Assembly: GCF_018991925.1 (NCBI RefSeq) | Contig: NW_024720773.1 | Coordinates: 3,837,758-3,901,757, forward strand | Direction: 5' to 3' | Origin: Homarus americanus | Taxonomy: Eukaryota > Arthropoda > Malacostraca > Decapoda > Nephropidae | DNA length: 64,000 nucleotides | Position numbers and translations under genes: made by a program | Notes under the pieces: generated by a model | What the model saw: only the letters and a program-made list of their open reading frames with translations | Told to the model about the DNA's origin: nothing | Databases searched by the model: none | Part shown: piece by piece, positions 56,005-64,000 of the stretch | Layout: every line of letters starts with the position of its first letter | Position numbering within the stretch: the stretch's first letter is position 1

Positions 56005-56395
56005 GTAACAATAGTCTTAAGACAAACCTGAAAAAGTGCCATATCAACCCCATCACCTGGGAGACGATTACTCCACACCGCAACGCTTGGAGGAGCGCTC
56101 CACCAGAAGGTTTCAATACTTTCGAGTTAGCCTGACTGCAAACCGAAGCAGACAAGCGCCAACGCCGGAAAGACGCTGACGCAGCCCCTCACGCACTAGA
56201 TGTAGCCCTCCACATGTGCAACATCTGTGAACGACCCTGCCGGTCCCGTATCGGCTTCTTTAGTCACGTTAAAACTCACCAACGAAGGTCACATCTTTAA
56301 TAACTCATATCATTTTATCAGAGCTGGATGATCGTCATACTCGATTCCGAGTAAGAGCAAAGTAGTAGTAGTAGTAGTGGCTATAAAGGGAGAAT
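56005..56395 (+). pseudogene. LINE C-terminal zinc finger and 3' end
   Basis: The + frame reads LKTNLKKCHINPITWETITP, then NAWRSAPPEGFNTFELA, a stop, a basic Lys/Arg/Ala stretch and CNICERPCRSRIGFFSHVKT with a final H, a C2H2-type finger. This is the usual C-terminus of LINEs of the kind whose 5' half lies at 17260-20015. The 3' UTR carries GCTGGATGATCGTCATACTC and passes into a GTA tract at 56360-56378. Only about 90 codons remain. The assignment to the same family is from recognition of the motif pattern, since the two fragments do not overlap. Confidence 0.65.
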
Positions 56396-56775
56396 GGGGG
56401 CTATTTTTAATATGAAAAAAAGTAGTAGTAGTAGTGTGTTGCCTCTGTGTGAGTGAGAGTTGGCTATATGTGTGTGTGTGTGGATTATCTGCGTGGTTTT
56501 ATATGTGTGTGTATGTGTATTTATACGTTTGTGGGAAAGTAGTTGCAGTGTCCATATGAATACAGAGTTCGCCTCATCCTAGGTACCCACATTCCATCCA
56601 TCTGAATATAGCGTGAATGGTAACTCTCCTATATAGTTGGGGAATTGAAAGCGGTCAAGTGCAGTGCTGGACATACTGCCTACGTGTTGGTACCGAAGGT
56701 TTAGTATACAGTGCTCAGATGTTCTGGTATTTCTTTTTCATATTGTTTCAGGCTACTGTCACCACATCCACAATT
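56396..56775. other. No recognised gene
   Basis: Contains a second short GTA run at 56420-56438 and GT-rich sequence at 56468-56522. Confidence 0.4.
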
Positions 56776-56972
56776 ATCACTACTACTACTATTTCTTCTA
56801 CTACTACTACTACTACTATTTCTTCTACTTCTTCTTCTACTACTACTACTATTTCTTCTACTTCTATTTTTTTTAAGATTATGGCCTCCAGCCTCCCCCA
56901 ATAGTCACACCTTCGCCGCCATTTCTTCTTTTTCTACTACTACTACTACTACTACTACTTTTTTTTTTTACA
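56776..56972. repeat. Mixed (ACT)n/(TTC)n tract with an embedded LINE tail
   Basis: Long ACT and TTCT tracts, interrupted at about 56880-56925 by a second copy of GGCCTCCAGCCTCCCCCAAT followed by AGTCACACCTTCGCC. That is the reverse complement of the 3' UTR end of the element at 56973-58790. Confidence 0.85.
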
Positions 56973-58790
56973 GTGGCCTCCAGCCTCCCCCAATAGCCAC
57001 ACCTTCGCCACCATTTATTTACCTTAATATTAAATATCCTAATACATAAGAAGCTATCCTATCTGTGTTAAATTAGTTGAGCCGCAGATCTATGCGGCAT
57101 TCAGTGACTGTAGCCTCATAGTCAATATCTGCACTAGTTGTCGGAGTAGGGGCAGAAGCTCTCGTTCCCCTGAGGCAGAGCAAAGCCGACCGAAGGAGAG
57201 AGAAGGACAGTCGACATCTCATCCAGGCTGTAACATAACTTCTGGGCTGCTGCTTCTGTTCGGAGATCAGCTCCGCGAGTCTGGCGTAGAAACATCTTGC
57301 ACTTGGGGCCCATCCCACCAGAGGTTGTGAACACTAGAGGAGTGAAGCTGCCTTGATCAACATTTTGAATTCTCTCCCCATATGCCCTTCTCTTGTCGTT
57401 CTCGTTCCTCCTATGCGCAGCATCGAGAGCTAGGTTACGGTGACAAACGGCCATGGGATCAAAAATCCTGATGTCGAAGAAAGCTCGCTGTCGCGTCCAG
57501 AATCCTCGAGCACTGACGTCCACCCGGGCTTCGTTAGATGTGTTTGAAGTCCTGTGTTGGAAGATCTCGCCATCCAGTGGAAGGAGGGTCGGTTCTACCA
57601 TGACGTCCCGGCAGATTTCCTTCAACATATTTGCTGTGAGATCCCTTACCTCGTCATGCCTCATGCATATGAAGCCCCCTTCTTGCAGACCATGGTGTGA
57701 TCACCATCATAGGGAGAGCCACACACGCATTGGGAGGGCAAACCATCTACTGGCCAACCGTACCTTAGAGCAATGGCATCTGTAAATTCTTGTTTGTTAA
57801 GGCTGAAACCATTTGCCCTTATCGGTAACGTAGTTAACCAGTTCGAGGCGCCCACCTCCTGCGCTATAGCTACTTTTTTGTCAAATTTTCTGGAACCAGC
57901 AGCAATAGTTGCTGCAACACGTCATTTTGGCAGTGCTGCCGATCTGTTGTAATGGACCTACGGATCTTATTAACTTCGCTGGTGTCCACTTCCCCAGTTG
58001 CATTCTGGGCTATTATGTGGTCAGTGAGGGTTGCCGTGAGCTTAAGTGAATTTTGATGTTCAGAGTCAGCAATCTCCTCTGGATTAGTTAGTCCCATCCC
58101 TCCCAGTCTTGGTGGAAGTGCAAGAAGTGTTCTTTCTGCTAGGGTTAAGTCGGGGTGTTTCACTAGTTTGGGAATGAACTTGACACTGATTGCTTCTTCC
58201 AAAGGGTGAAGGAGGGGTCCGATCTCAGGGATAGTACGCATCAGGTAGTTCCAACGATGCTTGACTCCATGTGTGAATGCTGCAAAGGCCGCATGTGGCT
58301 CTGTGTTAGCAATCTCCGATAGAGCTTGGATTTCGCTAACCCACTCATTCACCTTTCCCGCTACGTACTGGGTCTTGACGCCCGTAGTGCCAATTACTGC
58401 GCCTAGATGTCTTTGGCCGTCCTTAGTTATTTTGACCTCACTTTCGCCGAAAACCTCCACAGCCCGATCATAATGATCTGGCTTCACGATGAGGAAGGAT
58501 TTGCTGGCGTTTGGGTGGTACCCTATTTGTGGACCTCGCGATGTTACCAGGTCCTACCACTTTTTGATGTCCTCCACTTTTCCTGCTCTTGTGAGGTCAT
58601 CAGCATATGCCACTTGTTTGACCCCAGTTGTTTCATACTTTATTTCTTGTTGGAGCACTGATAGGCCTATTGCATACATTGCCATTGCAACGGGGTCCCC
58701 CTGTGTTGTTCCCTCGGTCGACTGTAGGATGGTATCACCTCGTAAAGCCTTCTGTTACTACCTATGGCCTCACATGCAATCGTACTTATC
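56973..58790 (-). mobile_element. RT element with a possible nuclease-like C-terminal domain, 5'-truncated
   Basis: Minus-strand element beginning within the RT domain and ending in a 3' UTR (reverse of GGCCTCCAGCCTCCCCCAAT) joined to A-rich and AGT-repeat sequence. It differs clearly from the other LINEs here. It has no RNase H, and its C-terminus has a CxC..H..C cluster and a conserved R-x-D...FFD-x-R pattern. A second 3' fragment lies at 58978-59185. The clade is uncertain; a group with a restriction-like endonuclease (R2/NeSL/Hero type) is one possibility. Confidence 0.7.
57070..58770 (-). pseudogene. RT and C-terminal domain, three frame changes
   Basis: In order on the minus strand: STEGTTQGDPVAMAMYAIGL (motif B region), VAYADDLTRAG with intact catalytic YADD, an in-frame UAG after EDIKKW, GYHPNASKSFLIVKPDHYDR, and GQRHLGAVIG. 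Next come ANTEPHAAFAAFTHGVKHRW and LLALPPRLGGMGLTNPEEIA. After a shift near 57890 come GASNWLTTLPIRANGFSLNK and CVCGSPYDGDHTMVCKKG, a likely zinc cluster. After another near 57675 comes RHDEVRDLTANMLKEICRDV, with EARVDVSARGFWTRQRAFFD and IRIFDP and then GSFTPLVFTTSGGMG. After a third near 57310 comes RCRLSFSLLRSALLCLRGTR. The RVDV...FFDIR pattern fits a PD-(D/E)XK-like nuclease core, which is inference. Confidence 0.75.
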
Positions 58791-58794
58791 GTGA

Positions 58795-58975
58795 CTACTA
58801 TTACCACTACTACTGCAACTATTTTTATTGCATCCCAAAACAGTACTTAAGCAGTTGCCACTACTAATGCCATTCTTCTGCTACTCCTACTATTGCTACT
58901 ACTGTTGCTACTATTACTACTCGTATTTTTTTTACCCTCAACCTCCCCTATCAGTCACACCACTACTACCACTAC
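58795..58975. repeat. Imperfect (ACT)n tract
   Basis: Interrupted TACTACTAC stretches between the two copies of the RT element. They probably descend from the AGT tail of the element at 58978-59185. Confidence 0.7.
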
Positions 58976-58977
58976 TA

Positions 58978-59185
58978 ATGTGGCCTCCAGCCTCCCCCAA
59001 TAACTACACCTTCGTCACCATTTTATTACCTTATAATTAAATATCGTAATACATAAGTGACTGTTGCCTCATAGTCAATATCTGCAACTGTTGTCTACTT
59101 TGGGGCCGATGCTCTCGTTCCCCTGAGGCAGAGCAAAGCAGACCTGAGGAGAGAGAGGACATTCAACATCTCATCCACTACTACT
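58978..59185 (-). pseudogene. 3' end of the same RT element family
   Basis: The minus frame contains LSLLRSALLCLRGTRASAPK, nearly identical to SFSLLRSALLCLRGTR at 57150-57210, then the same 3' UTR with GACTATGAGGCAACAGTCAC and TTGGGGGAGGCTGGAGGCCA. It is 5'-truncated at an ACT microsatellite (59179-59240). Confidence 0.85.
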
Positions 59186-59240
59186 ACTACTACTTTTTTT
59201 TTAACTATTATTACTACTACTACTACTACTACTACTACTG
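59179..59240. repeat. (ACT)n microsatellite
   Basis: ACT runs interrupted by TTTTTTTTTAACTATTATT. Confidence 0.9.
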
Positions 59241-59917
59241 CCGTTAATACTGCTAGAAATACTGTACTTGACGATGGCGCTATAATGTTATCACAGTACT
59301 TCAACAACTAAGGTCTTTCAGTGCGTAATGAGGTTATTAACTACACCAGTACATCTAGAACAACAATATATAAGAAAGCTAATATCTCTATAGTAAACTG
59401 CTAAAACAACACCTACTGCTACTATTTAAACTACTACTATAACAAAGTATAATGTAACCCCCGCTACAACGAATAGTACAATAACATCAACAACAATTAT
59501 TACTATCACAACTAACACACCCTGTCGCTATTAGTGCTATTTTCCTGAATTATAATATATATCATCAAATTATTTATATTAATGTGTTTTATAGTCAATA
59601 AAGTTTTCGAATAACATACAGTACATAACAAAACACTATCACAAAACAAAGGACTATCACATACTGTACTAGGAAACCTGTACAAAGGCCGAGATTCTCA
59701 GTCGATTTTACGAGGATCAGAGATGGAATCAATCTGGTACATTATGGTGTCGAGGAAGGCCACAGTAGTATCGAAATTATCACCGATACTCTACCGTATA
59801 CATAAGTCTACTCCATTAACCCGAAAGAGGCCAAACTGGACCTACAAACTGAGTCTTTTGTTACGAGTAGTTTATTTGCGTCAGGTTGTGTAATACATGG
59901 AATTAGTTTTCACCTTT
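59241..59917. other. AT-rich stretch, no recognised gene
   Basis: Scattered ACT/ACA-rich sequence; no domains or transposon ends recognised. Confidence 0.4.
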
Positions 59918-60656
59918 TGACGGGGGTATCAAGATCAAGCTGCTGTGGATCCCCTCTCACATAGGCATTAGTGAACATGATGGAGTTGATGCCTCAGCTA
60001 AACTCGCGTCCAACAGTGACAGTGTTGAGTACAATCTAGAAGTGACAAACAGAACTTTAAAAACTGTAATCAGAAAAGAACTTGCAAGTGAATTTGAAGC
60101 AAGTAGAAAAATAGTTTAGTTAATTCATTGTTTACCATGATGAGATGTATCAAGTAAAACATGTATATGAAGCAAGTAACAAGATCACTAGATAAAAGAG
60201 GTTGTAACCGTTAGACTTAGGTTAGGATATAAGTACCTCTGGCAGTATGTTTCTCAAGTAGATATGAACAAAACTAAATGTAAAGTGTGCGGCCAGACAT
60301 ATGGCCACACACTCCAACACTACGTCTTAGACTGTGAGAAAATATAACCTATTAAAGATAGACCCAAGCACACTGTGTATACAATGGCACAGCACTTTAT
60401 CTCTGATGACAAGGTAGCTGATATACTAAGGCTGTATCCAAACTTCACATCTAGTGCCTAATCAAAATTTTATGTACCGACTTAAACAAACAATGTACAG
60501 GAAATACTCTCTAACATTCATTGCCATAATATCAAAATCACTGGGGTCTGATAAACACCCTTTGTGGCCTCTACTCTGTAATCATTTCTGTGCTACCGCT
60601 CACAGGATGAATATGGGGTGCACAATAAACTAGCTGCTGTCTGCGGAAAATTTAAA
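59918..60656 (+). pseudogene. LINE family A: RNase H end, zinc knuckle and 3' UTR
   Basis: The + strand encodes GIKIKLLWIPSHIGISEHDG with VDASAKLA, the last part of RNase H with WIPSHIG and the final Asp. It continues VTNRTLKTVIRKELASEFEA, a stop, and after a frame change CKVCGQTYGHTLQHYVLDC (60279-60335), the zinc knuckle. The C-terminal tail and a 3' UTR follow to the CTGTCTGCGGAAAA end. This is the most complete 3' part of family A in the window and the reference for the other copies (23762, 24897, 25440, 46717, 63250). The first catalytic residues of RNase H and all of RT are missing. Confidence 0.85.
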
Positions 60657-60684
60657 CAAATCAATGTTGTCGTAGGTAAGACTT

Positions 60685-61083
60685 AACTGGTGACACCTGT
60701 GTCACCAGTCAGCTCATACCCGAGTCACCAGTCAGCCCATACCTACAGTATGTCACTCGTCACCTCATTCCTGAGTCACCAGTCACCTCATTCCTGAGTC
60801 ACCAGTCACCTCATACCTGTGTCACCAGTCACCTCATACCTGTGTCACTAGTCAGTTTATACCTGTGTCACCAGTCACCTCATATCTGTGTCACCAGTCA
60901 CCTCATACCTGTGTCACCAGTCACCTCATATCTGTGTCACCAGTCACCTCATACCTGTGTCACCAGTCACCTCATACCTGTGTCACCGGTCACCTCGCAC
61001 CCGAATCACCAGTCACCTCATACCTGTGTCACCGGTCACCTCGCACCCGAATCACCAGTCACCTCATACCCGAGTCACCAGCC
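60685..61083. repeat. 23-bp minisatellite, about 17 copies
   Basis: Unit CACCAGTCACCTCATACCTG plus TGT. Variants CATTCCTGAGT and CGCACCCGAAT occur in blocks. Open + frames of 74-96 codons are translations of the array. Confidence 0.93.
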
Positions 61084-61492
61084 GCTCATCAACAGTCAGC
61101 CTGACACAGTAATAATCAAGGTACATTTGTAGCCATTCACTGTTGAACAACCTCTCTGTAGCGCAGGTCACTTTATCGCCAGCTAACGTCAGCGACAAAA
61201 ACCTGCTCCATTTTAGTGGTCCTGCCACAAAACTGGTGCAAATGGCTATCCAGCGAGGCTTTAATGGCGCGGGCAGCAGCTAGTTTTTGTGGTCTTGCCC
61301 AGCCTGTTTTGTAGCTTCTCTGAAAACACTGTCATGGGTCGCTGGTTTTGTGGGAGCGATTTAATATACCTTTAAGTTAAGCACAAAGTGGGATTTTTTC
61401 CGGCTTATAGCGTAACACGTATCTGTTACGATGTTATCCATTACTCCTCGTGTTCGTTCGGAAACAGAATCCAAACTCCGACTAAGAAGTAT
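61084..61492. other. No recognised gene
   Basis: Mixed-composition sequence, comparatively rich in CG at 61170-61300. No domain found. Confidence 0.4.
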
Positions 61493-61529
61493 TAAGTACA
61501 ATATGACTGTGACTGTCATATTGTACTTA
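61493..61529. other. Perfect 15-bp hairpin
   Basis: TAAGTACAATATGAC (61493-61507) and GTCATATTGTACTTA (61515-61529) are exact reverse complements around the loop TGTGACT. It could be a small structured RNA, a palindromic transposon footprint or chance. No function assigned. Confidence 0.8.
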
Positions 61530-62395
61530 CCTATTGGCACAGAAATTTTATTCAGTAAAATATAGATATCGGTACATTGTGTTTAGATAGAGTGCGTTAC
61601 ATGTGGTGAGTGTGTTATGAAGGTACTGTAGTTCCCTATTCTTTATCTACATTGAGGAAGTTATTGCTAAATATACGTAAAGTTATAATATGAAGAGTCA
61701 AGTACAACCCCCGTCTTGTAGGATTCATGTTTCATGTTTTTATTTACACAGTGAAAAAGTATATTTCCAACCCCTTGATAATCTAGATTGTGGACCTGAC
61801 TCATCTTAAGGGTTCAAACGTTAATTCTTACCTCAACGTGATAACATTGAGTGGTTCTTTCGTGGTGCGGCGAAATTGCAACATGTGATTCATACAGAAC
61901 TACTTGTATCGTTCTCTTGTCTCTGCTTCGGGCGAGTTATTTGAGAATCCTGAGCTGGTGAGCATCTTATAAGAGCCATTGTTCAGTCTTTAATATCATG
62001 GTTAAAAACAACAAGGGAGGAACCTGTTGGCTAATGTTAGGTGGAGACTCGATCTTATCACTAATTTGTAATGCGACGCCTGCCAGCCCCCCTTTCTTCT
62101 CTCGCTCATTCCTTCTCGCTCTTTTTGTTAACACATTTCTATCTTTTTTTCTCATTTTCTCTTTAATGTAATTCTTTTTTAAACACTTCTCACACCTGAG
62201 TCAAAGATCATGTGGATGATTTTCTTAACCTACAACAAAAAGGTCACTTCATCTGACCTAAAATATCTTCCCTGTCATATCACCGCTTCTTTGACGTCTC
62301 CCACATTCTGTTTAGGAAATACCAGAACTTCATCTTCATCTACAATCGACAGTAAGAAAGAAGAAGTGAACAAAGAGCTCCTACAAAGGGTCATC
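61530..62395. other. No recognised gene
   Basis: AT-rich sequence with short open frames; nothing recognised. Confidence 0.4.
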
Positions 62396-62397
62396 AG

Positions 62398-62525
62398 AGG
62401 GAGGAAACGTGGCAATAGTGTGGAGGGAGGAGGGGAGGGAGGGAGGAGGGAAGGAGGGGAGGGAGGGAGGAGGGGAGGGAGGGAGGAGGAGAAGGAGGGA
62501 TGGAGGAAGGACGGGAGGTGGGGGA
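62398..62525. repeat. Purine-rich G block
   Basis: Repeated GGGAGGGAGGAGGGGAGGGA on the + strand. Similar in composition to the 35144-45114 array but without the CATGACCATCAAC part. G-quadruplex potential. Confidence 0.8.
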
Positions 62526-63249
62526 ACATCGTAAACAATGTGTGACGTCAGATAGAAAGTGCAGGTGACAGGAACATTGATAACATCATCTAAGTCCAGA
62601 TTCACAGAGGTTCGTGGGATGGATATTCCTCCTCAGTGTTGGCGTAAGAATACGTCTAACTGCAGGTTGATTTAAGTTACATCACATGAAACAGTAACAT
62701 CTAAAAATAACATTATATTAATACATATACTCTTCTTAAACCCTAAACTATAGAAGCTCACTTAGCATCAGTTAGAGGAAAATATAACCTCATAGGGTTT
62801 ATTCCAGAGGATCCTGTTGATTAATTATGTGCTGTCAAGTGAACGTATTAAGGCAAGGTAGAGCCTCATTGTGACCTTTAGCTATTATTGGATTCCTTAT
62901 GAAGCTCCGTGAATCTAGTCCTTGTATCCTGATTCTCAAAGCTCCACCATTTCATTCTGATACAGTGTCAGTGTAATTCTGTCCATTATCCCTGTGAAGT
63001 AGGTTATTTATATATCTTCATTAGAAAAAAACAAAACGACCTTTGTGGTCACAAGGTATGATAGGAGGAGGTCAGTGTGTATACGTGTTCGTCTCTTAAG
63101 TGAGTGATGTGACGGCAGCTCTTGGGAGTATTGTACACGTTTGTCATAAGAGTAATTTGGGAGGGATAGCAAGAGGAACAGTAACAGAAAGAAGGCAGAG
63201 TAGAGACAAAAATAAGTCGGACAAACTCTGGCGGATATTGGAGAAGATT
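62526..63249. other. No recognised gene
   Basis: AT-rich unique-looking sequence; no coding similarity. Confidence 0.4.
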
Positions 63250-63945
63250 GTTTTTTTTACTTCTGCAGCGGACAGCAGCAAGTTTATTGTGCACCTCATA
63301 CTCATCCTGTGAGAGGTAGCGCAAAAATGATTACATATTTCCAGTACATTGTTTGTTTAAGTCGGTACATAGAATTTTGATTAGGTACTAGATGCGAAGT
63401 GTGGATACAGCCTTAGTATATCAGCTATCTTGTCACCAGAGATAAAGTGCTGTGCCTTTGTATACACAGTGTGCTTGGATCTATCTCTATAAGGTTCTAT
63501 AGTCTAATGGATCGATTAGTGCCTGTTTGCATTTGTCTTCTTGCTTCAAATTCATCAAGTTCTCTTCTGAATACAGTTTTAAGGTTCTGTTTGACAGTCG
63601 TAGATTGTATTCAACACTGTCATTGTTGGATGCGAGTTTAGCATCAGGTTGACTGATGCCTCTGTGAGCGGGGATCCACTGCAGCTTGATCCTGATACCC
63701 TCGTCAACGAGACACTTTTGTTTGTGTCTGGCTTCAGAGACAAGCGGGTGACAATCTGAGTATAGGGTATCAGGAGCAAGTAGTGAGGATAAGGAGTCAG
63801 TGATGACGAGACTGTCAGTGGCAGTGTCTTCAACAAGTTTCAGGGATGTGGGTATGACAAATAATTCAGTGTGTAGAGTGGATGCCCAACTACTAATTCT
63901 AGCTTTTTTCTTTATTGCATTGCTGTTAAGGAAGATGATCACAGA
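63250..63945 (-). pseudogene. LINE family A: RNase H domain and 3' UTR, minus strand
   Basis: The 151-codon minus frame (63942-63487) reads SSWASTLHTELFVIPTSLKL with the RNase H Glu, VITDSLSSLLAPDTLYSDCH with the third-position Asp, and GIRIKLQWIPAHRGISQPDA, then SNRTLKLYSEENLMNLKQED. It stops before the zinc knuckle. The 3' UTR follows down to about 63250 and retains ACCTAATCAAAATTCT (reverse) and CACAATAAACTTGCTGC. Part of the UTR around CACCCTTTGTGGCC is deleted. The first RNase H aspartate is absent, so the copy is 5'-truncated at about 63945. Confidence 0.85.
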
Positions 63946-64000
63946 GTATAGAGGGAGAAGAGAAGTAAGGGGAGGTGGGGGGAGGGGGGTAGAAGCTCTT

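Overview
The window looks like repeat-dense, gene-poor intergenic DNA from an arthropod, most likely a decapod crustacean. The reasons are interstitial runs of the arthropod telomere pentamer TTAGG (8224-8258, 24326-24345), very long GT/AG/ATT/AT microsatellites, many minisatellites, and several decayed non-LTR retrotransposon families. The taxonomic call is inference. I recognise no host protein-coding gene, no rRNA gene and no functional tRNA gene. Every protein similarity I can defend belongs to retroelements, and nearly all copies are broken. There is one 100-base run of N (15906-16005).

Layout. 1-9300: purine-rich minisatellites, a 52-bp minisatellite (4867-5862), a small inverted-repeat element (4441-4672), microsatellites and a TTAGG tract. 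9338-14480: the last part of a LINE reading frame runs directly into a 5-kb array of a 36-bp unit that is itself a piece of that reading frame. 14500-17250: CA repeats, the assembly gap and a LINE ending in an ATT tail. 17260-21750: a LINE with endonuclease and RT that stops at a 47-52-bp array, which in turn contains a LINE 3' end. 21850-26350: G-rich and 15-bp arrays, a cluster of AGGTCA half-sites and many LINE 3' ends. 26345-29359: the best-preserved part, a tRNA-derived SINE beside a LINE that shares its 3' tail, with overlapping target-site duplications. 29430-34620: short arrays, AT/GT tracts and a CR1-like LINE cut off inside its RT domain. 35144-45114: a 10-kb G-rich array of a unit of about 31 bp. 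45452-46194: a solo LTR with 4-bp target duplication. 46195-64000: an 18-bp array, a Jockey/CR1-like LINE (minus strand), a CR1 C-terminus, an element with a possible nuclease-like C-terminal domain (57050-58790), several copies of an RNase H-bearing LINE family, and further minisatellites.

How the parts relate. The sequence is a record of retrotransposon insertion followed by local tandem amplification. One array is clearly built from LINE coding sequence, several trinucleotide tracts start at LINE 3' tails, and one LINE tail sits inside a minisatellite. The SINE at 26356-26707 was probably mobilised by the family of the LINE at 26727-29342. Many long open frames here are only array translations, because units of 15, 18 and 36 bp keep frames open.
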